Shown piece after piece: positions 47,716 to 59,849 of a DNA stretch of 64,000 nucleotides; the first letter of the stretch is position 1; each line of letters opens with the position of its first letter. The notes under the pieces are model-generated. The model was given only the letters and a program-made list of their open reading frames with translations, did no database searches and was not told the origin of the DNA. The position numbers and the translations under genes are program-made. This DNA comes from Neurospora tetrasperma FGSC 2508 (taxonomy: Eukaryota; Ascomycota; Sordariomycetes; Sordariales; Sordariaceae): contig NW_009799100.1 in assembly GCF_000213175.1 (NCBI RefSeq), forward strand, positions 3,181,433 through 3,245,432. The letters are read 5' to 3'.

Positions 47716-50700
47716 TTTGGAATTTGGTTTTTCGGGGATATATCACCCCTCCGTGTCCGATGCTGCGTGCCGTTGTTGTGGTAGTGGTCGTCCTATGTCG
47801 GTATAAGGCGAGAATGTATCGTGGTATGGATACTGTTTTCACGCCTAGCGGTGGAGAAGATTGGACAGAGGGAGATATGACGATTTAATGATTGTCAATG
47901 TGGGAAAAGAAAGATGAGGTCAATCAACAGGGCCTTGTCCGGTTGTTGAACTCCCAGAGTGGCATTTCCCAAAGGGCAAAGCACGGCACTTGGAACAGGG
48001 GAAGTGAAGAGAGGTTGAAGACTGATGGGACAGCTCCCCAAAACAAAGTTTCCATGGACACACGACATACATAATGTGTCGGAAAACATGTCCGTGAATG
48101 GGGGAGGGTCGTACTGCTTACTGTAACTCTTTTTCTTATCAAGGAAACGTTGATCCGAAGTCGATGTCCCAAAAACGCTCCTTATCACGGGCGATCTGCA
48201 CTCGCAGTCGCGGCACTTACACGGGTACCATCCACTCAGCTGGGACAACCCCGATCTCGCGTGTTTTAACGCAAAGAATGATACCAGATCTTTCTCTTGA
48301 GATCTTATTGCCAACCAAGCCAAGATAATGTTGCCGTTTGCGCTGTAGAAGGGATCTAGAATGAGACGGTGACACAAAGGCCCGAGGGGTGTCACCATTG
48401 ACACCGAGAGCGAGTTGCGATAACCTTAACAACAAATCACGGAGCTATAGTGGAATATAGTTAGTGCACTACAACTTACACCACCCATGCCATGGATCGC
48501 GCCATCCATTGGCTTAAGCCGCTCTCTTAAAATCCACTGAAGCAATAAGCGAGCCTGCCAACAGTCAGCACCATTGATAGGTAGTGCCCGGACCGTACCT
48601 ATTCCCGCGTCAACATGTATCGTGAGAAGTAGGGGTTTCTAAGAACGACTCGTAAGCAGAAACACACCCTCCTGGAAGCGCTGTCGAGGTGCTGATATCA
48701 AGCAAACGCTATCAGAGAGCGATCGCGGGGTGGCTGTTGCCTGCCCGTTTCGGTCATGTTATCGTTACATGCAGCGATAGACCCTAGCTGGAGCTAACCC
48801 GATCTCGTAGTGCGATACGAACGGATGCCCGCGACACGCGCAGTACCGCCGATAAATGTGATACACTATATCGGGTCAAGATCAGATAAAGAATATGCGA
48901 TGCGATAGAGCTCGTACTTACGTAGCTCTCCTTCACTCCTTGTAGCTTGTTATTGAAGAGCCTGGTGTTGAGGGCCAAGCTCCAGAACAACACCATGGCG
49001 AAAGTGAAAGAGTAGACTACAGAACTTCAGTTCGACAGTGATTTCCAGTGTTTCTCTCCAGCTTTGGGATTTCGACTTTCGAGGTGCTCCATAGGGATCA
49101 GCAGTCTTCGTTACAAGTTGCAGAAAAGATAAGTCCCCCCGCTCCGCAAAGGCCACTCCACAGGGGCAACTCCGCATACTGTGGGCCAAACGGGACCGGG
49201 GCCGACCGCGGGCGGTAGCAACTCCGCATGCGGGGTACGGAGACGGAGCGGAGACCTCTTGTCGGCTGTTGAGCTCCGGGTGGTCGTTCTTTTGAGACTC
49301 TGTTCGATATAAAACCTCCAAGTTGAATAGTTGGTCGAGTTTATGGAGTTTTCAACAATTGGCGAAATTTGTGTAATGATGCAAGGTTTGTTATATTGTT
49401 TAGAGATAACTTGAAAACGGATTACGATGGGAGTTGCTGGCGTAATTGGTGGTTGTTCAAGAAGGTATTTGGCCTGCTGACATGGTCGACCATCTTACGC
49501 TAACTGCCTTGATTTCCAGAGGATGTTACTATAGCTGCCCAGCCAGTCCTCGGGTGGAAACTAACGCAAGTGGTCATTTTGATGCTCATCGCCAACAGAA
49601 AGTCATTACAAGATTTCTTGCTTCAAATTCCCATCTTCATCGTTGATGAGCTTGCATTTGGTTTGGATTAATATCGCCAGTTTCTCTTATCGACAATCCC
49701 ATACAATCCTGAGAGGCCACCCATCTGGTTGGTGCTGCTGTAATCTTCAACAACATTGTCCGTCATCGGCGACGTCGTGATTGGTACAAAGTAGCCCTGC
49801 AGGTAGCATTCTTTGTCAATCCATTGACTTATACTCTGCAACGGTTGCCCCTCTCTGCTGATAGGGCTTTTCGTGACTTATGCACACCAACGACCCTGAT
49901 AAAAGTGACGATCATCCTTAGCAGATTCGCTACATGGCAGTATATGGCTAACTCAGTTGGTGATACGGGACGGGAACTTCGATATTCACCCTACCTTACG
50001 TGCCCAGACTAACCTTGTTGCCATTACCATGAGAAGCAATTGACGGGCGAATGACAATATCCTATATACATACTTATCAAGTTCTGAGCTGTGTATCATC
50101 ATCTGGACGAACTGGGACAAACTGAAGATTAATATCCAGCAAACCCACTTACCTACATAACTCTAGTCCACAATGACGACCAAAGACGAGGTGATTGAAA
50201 CCGCCTCCATGTTCCCTTAATCCTGCAGTTCATTCTTCACCATGGTCTTCCCGAAGCTGCGCAGCGCAACCTATCGCCTCGCTTTCACGATACGCCCGTG
50301 AGTTGTGCCTGCCTCATTTCAAGGCTGGCGTGAAGGGTCCTCTTCCCAGCATCCTCTTCGTTTGCACGTACATATATACCAAAAGGTTCCGCGCGACCTC
50401 GAGACCGGGTTTTCCATCTGCATATGACGAACAGACCGGCCGACTACCCAGCTCTTCTTGCTCCTTAGAGACGGTGGAACCGGTCCCAGTTAGAGACAAG
50501 AGTGCCTGAGGGTAATATATGGAATTGGGGCCTATCACGTTATGCCGGTTGCCAAATTGCTGATTTTTTCTGTCTTCTAGTTTTACATGAAATTATAATT
50601 AAAGGAAAAAATTTCAATTTCTTTTTTTTTTTTTTTTTTTTTTTTTTTTGTGGTTGGCTGGTTTGCTTGGGAAACACCACATAGCTAAACCCATTCATCA

Positions 50701-52899
50701 CTCTATAGAGAGGGAGACGCCCATATCTTTTTGGTCATCGGTCTCCCCCTTTCTTTTTTTGGGGGGACGGGCAATGTTTGTGAGTTTTCAAAAGATAGAG
50801 AGTGCCATATGTATAATCGGGACAAGTCTGGGTGTTTTGAGGTGGGGTCAGGAAGATTCACTGAAGTGGCGTCGGGAGTAAGCGTTAGTGATGCAATGGC
50901 CGCCGGCTGGAGCTCACAAGAGCAGAAAGGAGCCATCAAAGAACCGCCGGGGGAGTATAGCGGATATTGAGTATCTGTGGTACTTCAGAAAGCTGAAGAA
51001 ACAACAGGAAGACTTCGGGGTATCGGTTGGCCATTGGAGAGGGTCGTACTCAAAGGGAGGGTATGAAGGTTTTGGGCGGATGAAGTAAAGGAAATCTTGG
51101 AGGTTGGAGTTGTTTGCAAATAATAGTTGACACTCGTGGATGGCCAGATGATGTGACGGGCGTTGCTGAGATAGTAGTACTTTGGCGCGTATTGGGTAGT
51201 TCGGGGATGCAAACTGCAATTCCACATCACCTACACCAGCTACCCGGTGCAAGTGAGATTGTACTACCGCATCATCTCATAACGTGCGTTGCCGCTTCGC
51301 AGTGACATTTGACGTCGTGTCTCGTACCGGCATCCTGTAGACATCGCGAATCCAATTGTCTGAACCGTCCAGTTTTCATGGACAAGTTGCCTCATATTCG
51401 CACCCATCAGCTCACACAGAGCCACCCCCACAACATCCCCTGTCTCAAGGGAGTAATTGTGTAGTAATGAAATTCAGGGGCTGACCTGAAGAACTTGGAA
51501 AAGTTGCTGGTTCGGCAGGATCTTCCTCATAGCTTCATGCACGAAATGCACGGTACCACGATGTCAACTTGCCTACGCTGTGGTGTATAACAGCTGAATG
51601 ACCTGATAGTTGGTGTCTGCGTATAGTTGAGGCCGGGGAGGATAGAAATTAGCAGTCCAGACCATGCTGGGTCAGGCAAACGGGGTCGGCAAAACTTGGC
51701 TGTCAGTGAAACTGGAATCTCTGAGGAGGTTTGTGATTAACGAAGACTTCATCTTCTGGTCGACATGTAGTCAAGCCACTGACTATCATGATGTCGTTCG
51801 GGATAAGGCGTGATATCGTCGGGCTGGTTCTCTGGCCAGCAAATACTTCTTTCCCGAATCCCCCCACCCCCTTTCCTCTTTCTCATTCAGCGCGTCGCTA
51901 TGGCTCGCCACTGCTGCTATTGTCTCCCCAAGTGAGATACCGGTACATATCGCATTCACATACTGACAGCAATGTGCTTCCGCATTCGGTCATCGCTCGT
52001 GTGAGTGGCTGAACATATCGAGATGGGAATCCAAGACAGACATTGAAGTGCTCTCCTTTCCGCTCCGTGTTCCAGATACCAGGCTAGACGGCGCCGCTGC
52101 CGACCCTTCATGTTTACCCAGGCGTACATCTTGACGTCAGTCCACTTGTCTCACGCCTTCGCCGTCGGACCCAGCGATGGGTTACCCGTCCTCGTCTCGA
52201 TGGATGTTTGAATTCGGGAATCCCGTTGATCATGCCATACCATTGCAGGTAGCTTGCATGTATCAAGATGTCCACCCTTTAGACGTGGTCTGGACCCGTC
52301 TGCCTGTGAAGCTGCGAAGCTAAGAAGCTCCATCCGTGTCTTGCATCTCCTTACTTGCGAAGAGGCAACCCGTTGTGGTGGGGGGTCAGAAGCTTCCATG
52401 CTTCCGTGTGCTACTTACTGTACGGCTCGTTTCTTTGTCCGGTTGTCTGGAGAGCTCGAGGAGACAATGGGGAACTCAGCGTGCCAAAAATGCTGCGGTT
52501 GTGATTTGGTGGCAGAGTGTTGAGAGCATTGCGCCATGAAACCCCTGGGATGTCGTCATGTTAAAGGTGGGCGGGCTGGACCCTCTTATAGGCCGAGGCC
52601 AAGCCCGCTAGCCTCCTTCTGACGCTGAGGCTTCTGGATTGTAGCAGCCTTCCACTCACAGTGCAGCCAAGACACAGCTTGCTGCGGCGGGTGAGGGGAA
52701 ACTCTGGGAACGACAACTCCCAACGACCCCCAAGAACAAAGACCAGCAACCGCAAGCGAGACACCCTGCAACGCAACCACGAAGCATGAAATACCTACCT
52801 CGATGTGCATACAAAAGAGAGACATACCGCAAAGACTCGTGCTATTGGGTTTTAGGTTCCCTGGAAATCAGGCATAATTATACATACATATGCCCGATT
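47716..52899. other. 5-kb gene-poor region between the permease and the RIP block
   Basis: Normal base composition but no coding sequence I can support on either strand, and no tRNA or rRNA recognised. It holds a T-run of about 28 (50621-50649) and two copies of GCAACTCCGCAT within 65 bases (49166-49177, 49218-49229) in a locally GC-rich patch. The left end is the permease promoter. It may be ordinary long intergenic DNA or old, unrecognisable repeat sequence next to the RIP block. Confidence 0.5.
50621..50649. repeat. Poly(T) homopolymer tract
   Basis: About 28 consecutive T, after an A/T-rich leader, in the gene-poor region. Confidence 0.8.
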
Positions 52900-53986
52900 C
52901 TGCACATTTTATGCCCACCAAAATAAGTGGGGGAGTCGTATTACTACCCCGGAGCACTATAAATTAGATTCTCTAGTGCCCTGTCTTTTTGCCCTTATTT
53001 TTTCTTTCCTCCCTGTAACCTTCCCTACATAACTAGATCCTAGTAATCTAGCTATAGTAGTTACAACTAAATAGAAATTAATCTTGGGCGAGATCTATCT
53101 CATCTATAAGTAAATAAACCCATAGTATTGAAGCTCTCGCTCTAATTCGCTTTTCCTATTTATAGACATTATAAACGATTATCCTAATGCCTAATAATTT
53201 ATTCAGGGCGCTAACTACATTATCGTACTACGAAAGCCCTCGTCTTTTAATATACTAGAAGGTCTTGCCCTTATGGATATAGCCTATAAACGAACCTACT
53301 ATAATTAGGTTCGTAATAGAAGCTGTAAAAAGATTAAGTTCGAAGTTAGACTTAAGGATATTAGTAGTATTTATTGTTATGTAATTGAATTGGGTAAGTA
53401 TTAGTGTAAATGGGATAACCGGCTTAAGGTAGAGCGTTAGTAGTAAGAAGGTAGAGGGATTGCTTATATATATATGGATATTATTAAGAGTATTAGTAGT
53501 AGTAAATCTATTAATTCTAATAAGAATAATAGATTTTGATTTATTTATTAATAATAATTATTAGTTGCTAGGGTAACTAAATTGCTAATTACTAGTATTA
53601 TTTATTATATTCTTTTAACCTTTTAATAAGGTTTAGTTTATTCCCTAATATTAGTAAGCGATATTATAAATACTAATCTTTAAGCTTATCCTTTTTGAAT
53701 TAGTAATAACCTCCAAATTTTATAACTTCCTTTATTTATAGTTCAAAGGCAATACCATTATCCTCAATTAAAAGGATAGCTTTAAAATCGTTAATACCAA
53801 CGGTAATATTAATAACTATTTCCTAATTTCTCTAATTAATAGTTGCTTGGTCGATCTTTTTAATATTAATGAGGTAATTCTCTAATCTATTTGGAAGGAT
53901 AGATATACTATTATTCTTAAAAGACTTTACTACTATAGCTTTTTTATTAGTAATTAGAGTATTCTAGCACTTTAATACTACGTAAG

Positions 53987-54306
53987 TGTAAGGGATTTAC
54001 GAGGTATATACGTAGGTAGGCTTTGAAAAGAGCTTGAAATAATTAATAAAGAGGAAGAGAGAAGTCTGTACTAGTAAGGCACAGAGCTTCCAGCTAAATA
54101 TACGAAAAGTGTAGGCATCGAAAGTACTAGAAATGCCAAGGCCAGAAATGTGGCCCGTGCGGCTCCCGAGGGATGTACCTAATAGCACGCAGTGCATTTA
54201 GCGCTAAGACGGCTGCCGATAGCCGACCGGCCCGTATACCCAATTAGAGGGTACGCTTAGTTTATGCGCTAGGTAAATAATACTCCTAGGCGCCAGCCTT
54301 GTAATA
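53987..54306 (+). repeat. Left LTR (320 bp), lightly RIP-mutated
   Basis: Direct repeat partner of 55955-56274. It keeps more C and G than its partner, including several GC-rich stretches around 54150-54230. Confidence 0.85.
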
Positions 54307-55954
54307 TTACTTCCTACCTCCCCCTTCGAATAATAGTTAGAAATACTATATATAAGAAAGAATCCAGTAAGCGCTCTAGCAAGCTAGACGACGCTCTAGT
54401 ACCCTTGTATGCTCCTAAGCACTCCTAATTCTTTATTGCCCGGGTTTTTGTAAGAGAAAACGATTAAGTAAATAATTAATAATAGAGTTACTAGTATATC
54501 TCCCTAGGAAAGTCCTATTTATTACTTTAATACCTATTATTTACGTGTACGTTAGTGCTGGCTATACCCCCGGACTATACGGTAGCTACTGTACCGGGCA
54601 TCTTTTAGACGCCCTATAACGCCCAGTTCCATTTAATTATAAAGATTACTGCCCTGCCAACCTTATTATAGGACCCGTACACTGCCGGCCTTTTCTAGTA
54701 ATTACGGCGGTACTTAGTATATATATTTTTAGTAAGATTCGCTACTACTAGCGTATAAATAGGGTATACGCGGCCTTCCCGGGCCGGGAGTTTTTAGAGT
54801 CCGGCCGAACTCTTATTAGGAGCCCCAACACCCTTCGGGTCTTACTAGGCTAATGTCTATACCTCAATACTTATTGCTATTATTATTAATTTTATTGTCT
54901 TCCTCCGGGCCCCTTTCCGATTTTAGAGTAATCTAGATATACTAGATCTGGACCTTCTTATTTGGGTATACGTTGGCCTAATAGGATGGTGAGCCGTAAG
55001 CTATATAGGTACCCTTCTTCTTCTACTTCTTCCACTATACTTCCGATAGTCCGCCGTTAGAGTTAGAGCTCCCAGTCCGGGTAGTAGCGATATTTATTAA
55101 TTCCCCCCCTATTGATATAGACGGCGGTATTAGAGTACCTTGTATTATTCCCCCTAAGAAAATTATTATTGTTAAGGCGCTGAAGGAAATTATAAAGCTC
55201 TAGGTAGCTGTTTAGAGCTTTTGGCCGTTTACGGAAGCGTTTGAATTATTTATTATTAAGGGAGGATATTAATAAATTGATAATGGCTTGGTCTGGCTAC
55301 GTATTAGTTTTGGCTCTATAAAGGACCTCCTTAAAATAGATAAGAAAGTGGGAGATAGATTCCCGGGGCTTTTACTATAGAGTAAAGAATTCGAGCCCGG
55401 CTTTCTTATTTTAGTTAATTTTGTTATAATTAAGCCGAAGTTTCTCGAATAGTTTTTCCGGAGTTTAATTAGTTAGAAAAGATTAGGCGAAGGCGAATAG
55501 GGTCCGACGGACGGCTAGTAAAAGGTTGGAGTAGAGGTAATAGAATTAAGCCTCTAAATTACTAATAGCTTGGCTATTGATATATAGTTTTACTTCGGTT
55601 ATATAGATCTACGTATTAAAATCTTTTTTATTACCTGTAAATTTATTAAGATGGGGAAGGATTAGCTTAGATTGACTGGCGCCGGAGTTGGAGTTCCCGA
55701 TTATAGTTTAGAGACGGCCGATTTTGCCAATGAGGGTTTGAATAGCAATAGCGAATTACTATTAGCGTTCGGATGCGTTTTAAACCTAAGGAATTGAAGT
55801 TATAGCGCAATATAGTAAAGTAAAAGGAAAAAAAAAGTTAGTTAACAGTTAGAGTATTTTTCGGTAGTTAAAAGTTCAGTAACCGGGCGGCGGTGAGTAT
55901 ATTAGAGACTGCTTAAGGGAGTTGGAGGGTAATTGAGAAGAGGGTTAATTATAA

Positions 55955-56274
55955 TGTAAGGGATTTACAAGGTATATATATAGGTAGGCTTCAAAAAGAA
56001 TTTAAAATAATTAATAAAGAGGAAGAGAGAAGTTTGTACTAGTAAGGTATAGAGCTTCTAACTAAATATATAAAAAGTGTGGGTATTAAAAGTATTAGAA
56101 ATATTAAGGTTAGAAATATAGCCTGTGCGGCTCCCGAGGAATATACCTAATAGTACGTAGTATATTTAGCGCTAAAACGGCTACCGATAGCCGACCGGCC
56201 TATATACCTAATTAGAGGGTACGCTTGGCTTATACGCTAGGTAAATAATACCTTTGGGCGCTAGCCTTATAATA
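55955..56274 (+). repeat. Right LTR (320 bp), heavily RIP-mutated
   Basis: Same length and order as 53987-54306. By eye nearly all differences are transitions toward A/T. Confidence 0.85.
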
Positions 56275-59200
56275 ATAAGTAATTATAATCCTTTAATTAG
56301 AGATGGACTATTATTTACTATAAGGAGATAATAGAACGATACGCGGGTACTGGCTACTATATATATATTAAGGTTCTACAAAGAAAGAAAGGAGAAAACG
56401 CTACCCTTTAGGTAGGTTGAGTACTAGAGTTTAAATAGCCGTACGCTCTAGTAGTAGTACTTTATAGTTTAAGGTAGTAAGAGAATATTCTAAAAGTTTA
56501 GGGCGTTATAGTACCGTAGTCCGAATTAATTAGGGTAATTTTAATATAAGTTGCTGTTTTAGTACTTAAGTTTAGTTAATTAGAGTTAAATACTTTATTA
56601 GGCGCTAATTCTATAATATTAGCCTCTCCCTTCTCCTTCTAACTATAATTGTATATTATAATTATTATTTATATTACCTCTATTTTACCCCTCTATAGCT
56701 CTTACTCTTTCTTTTATTTCTTTAATAAATAATTACGATTATATTATATATATACCCTTAATTCTACCTTGGAATACCCTTAAATAACTATTACTAACTT
56801 CTATTTTTAATATTAATTCTAAATAAAATCCTTTTAGACTCCGGCCTATTATTTTAATTTATTATTACCCGGCTATAGCGCCTATAATCGTACCTATAAT
56901 TATTTTTACGTCTACGCCCGTACTTATACTTATTATTATTACTACTCTAGTAATTACTTTAATCCCTATTCCTATACTTACTTTTACTCCTATTGTACTA
57001 AATTCTCTAGCGTTCCGGACCCCAGGCGGTAGCGGTAGCGGTAGAAATTATAAATTTATTAAACTATTTATTAAGAGTACTATATTTGTTTAATATTTTT
57101 AATATATAGTATTAGGAAATTATAATACTTATATATTTAATAAGGGTAAAAATTATTATATACTTTATATATATTCGAAGAATTCGGGTATTTATTAATA
57201 ATAGCCTTTTACTATTTGGGAACGGTATTTTACCTAATTAATAGAGGGTTACTTAAGTAATAAAGCTCCGTTTTACTAATTTTTTTATTTAGTAATAATT
57301 TTAGTTCGTAATTTTAAATAATTAATAGCTAAAGGCTATATAGTTCCGTAAGTATTTTTTAAATACTTTTATTCTATTTAATTACTAATTCTAATTTAGG
57401 GATATTATTTATTTTATACTTAATTACTCTATTAGTAAGGTATTATTAACCCCCCTTTTTACCGTTATAGTATTTTTAATTATAGTTCCGGACGCTCCTA
57501 CAATTTTAGCTCCGATTTTAATTATAGTATTCAAGAGATTAGGGGCTTTGAAAGAGGATTTTTAGACCCTTTATATAAATTAAAATAATTTAGTAGCTTT
57601 CTAGTTATTATTATTTATTAAATTATTTCGGGTTAGCTAGGGTTTAATCGCTTTAGTAAATATTATTATAAAGTTTATCTAAATTATTAAGTACATTACT
57701 ATTATAATCGCTATTTATTTAAATACCCTTATAATTAGGTTTAATATTTGGATAATTAAAATAGTTTAAACCTTTTAGGATAAGGTAGCAGCCGTAGTAG
57801 CAGAGACTCTTTTAGTAAAATGGTTGTAGAATTGGAAATTTATATTAGAAAATTAGAGGAGTAGCGGGGGGTAATAGAGGGGGATAGAGTATTACTAGGT
57901 AAAGAGGATTTATAAGTTTATTTTAGGTTATTATTAAGTAGAGAGGATTTATTAGTACTAGTAGAAGAAGGGGTAATAGAAAACGGGTTAGAAGGTATTA
58001 GGGTATTAGAAGAAGAGAAGGAAGTAATAAAGGTAATAAAAATAATATAGTAGAAGGAGGATATATTAAAAGAGAAAATAAAATTAAAGAAAATAATTTA
58101 ATTTTTAAATTCGGTAGAGAAAATTACTTTTCTTCCGAAGAAGAAGAGAAAGGTACGGATTCCCTATAGTAATACTATTATAGTATTATCGTCCTTAAGT
58201 ATTATAGTCGGATTAAATATTAGGGTAATATTAAATATTAGAAATTCTAAATAGGATAAATTAATAGAGGAGGCACTTTAGTTTTAAGTAGGCGGTTACA
58301 TTTTTTACTTCCGGATATTAATTTTACTTCTTCTTCTTATTCTATTAATATATTTTCTTTTGTAAATTAGTCCATAGGTTTATTATTAATTTAAAAATCT
58401 TTATATTATTTTTCGAAGAATTTAAATATTTTAGTATTTTGGAAATCTTTAAATCGGTATTATAAAGGTTTATAGTAGCCTTTCTATTTTATAAAAATTA
58501 TTTAATTAGTTAGGTTACTTTTAATATATAAGATCTTTTCTATATAATATTCCTTTTCCCTTTCTATTATTACCGGTAATAGTTATTTATTAACTAAGAT
58601 TTAGCTAGGTAGGGGGTTTCTAATAGTCCGTTAAAAGAAGTTAATATAAAAGATATTATAAATATTATTTAGGAGATTAGAGAATTCTATAATTAGTAGT
58701 AAGAGTACCTTTAAAATAGTATATTTAGTATATAATTAATTTAGCTTCTTCTTAAATTTTAGTAAAATATAATTCTTAAAGTTAAATTATACTTTATTAC
58801 TTATTTAAAACCTTTTTATAAATTAGCAGGAGCGGTTAATAAATTCTTTTTATTCTTAGGCTATTATAACTATTATAATTTAATATAAGTCTATAATTTA
58901 TAATAGTTTTTGGCTAAATTGTTAGGCCCGGACGTTAGCGGGGGTATAGGAGTCTCTTATAATTTTAGGGACTATTAGGACTACTAACTCTAGATTGAAT
59001 TTATAGATAATAAGGAAGGCAAATATATTAATAGAAGTATTAATACGACTATTAATAGTTAATTATATTGAGGAATACTATTCGTATTAATTCTTTTATA
59101 TTTAATTAATATATACTTTGAAAAAGGTTTATACTTTTTAATTTATCCGTTCTAGGCCGCTATCGGTTTGGGGGTAGTAAACAATACTAAGAAGTTGCTT

Positions 59201-59842
59201 AATCCCAATTAGTTCGTAAAATTTATTCTAAAATTACCCGGTCTAATTAAAGCCCCGGTTATTAATTATAAACTATAGCCAACCGTAATACCGTATAAAG
59301 TAGCTTATAAATTTTTCAGTATAGGTTTTAATATTTATTAATAATATAAATCTTAATATAATATTTTTATTAAGGTAGTCCTTAATAATAGGTAGATAAA
59401 TATTCCTTCTAATTAATAGGAGGTCTATAATAGAGTTTATTTATACTTCCTGGAAGAATTAGTCCAATACTAGTATTAATTAGAGTAATCTTTTTTTTTA
59501 GGCTCTCTAGTGTTTAATAGAACCGTATATATAGTAATTATATAGGAATTACCTTATATAAATCCTTAATAATAGCCGGTAGAAGTACCGAATTAAAATT
59601 ATAATAGTATTCTTTTTACTAGAGTACCTAAGTATTTAGGAATTATATATAATTTAGATAATATAGATATAGAATATATTAAATTTCTAATCGGAATTAA
59701 ATAATTTTATAATTTTTATTTCGGTAATTATTAGGCACCCGGGGATCTACAGCCTCCTCTAATATTTTAAATGCCTAAAATTATTAATAAAATAATTAAT
59801 AATTTAGATTTTAAATTTAAGGGAAGGGGGTAAATCCCTTAC
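56275..59842. mobile_element. Unassigned decayed element sequence
   Basis: AT-rich RIP-mutated DNA. From about 58.8 to 59.8 kb on the plus strand one frame still reads as protein-like with scattered breaks, and it ends next to a purine-rich run at about 59818-59830. That resembles the end of an element's internal region. The stretch GTAAATCCCTTAC at 59830-59842 is the exact inverse of the first 13 bases after the T of both 320-bp LTRs. The family cannot be named with confidence; broken in many places. Confidence 0.4.
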
Positions 59843-59849
59843 GTTATTT

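Larger units (their letters stand above)
53987..56274 (+). mobile_element. Short LTR element, RIP-decayed, two 320-bp LTRs
   Basis: Two direct repeats of 320 bp (53987-54306 and 55955-56274) flank about 1.65 kb. Each starts TGTAAGGGATTTAC and ends CCTT(G/A)TAATA, as expected for an LTR whose TG...CA ends have been RIP-mutated. The 5 bases before the first copy (GTAAG) and after the second (ATAAG) match in four of five positions, a likely target-site duplication. The right LTR is preceded by purine-rich sequence, as for a polypurine tract. The interior holds a degraded reading frame in the gag position and no sign of polymerase, so a non-autonomous element is likely. It is clearly broken, with many lesions throughout, and old enough to have passed through RIP. 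Confidence 0.8.

Noticed and set aside
47895-48404. 169-codon minus-strand frame in the permease promoter region
   Set aside because: No start context, domain or splice structure to support it.
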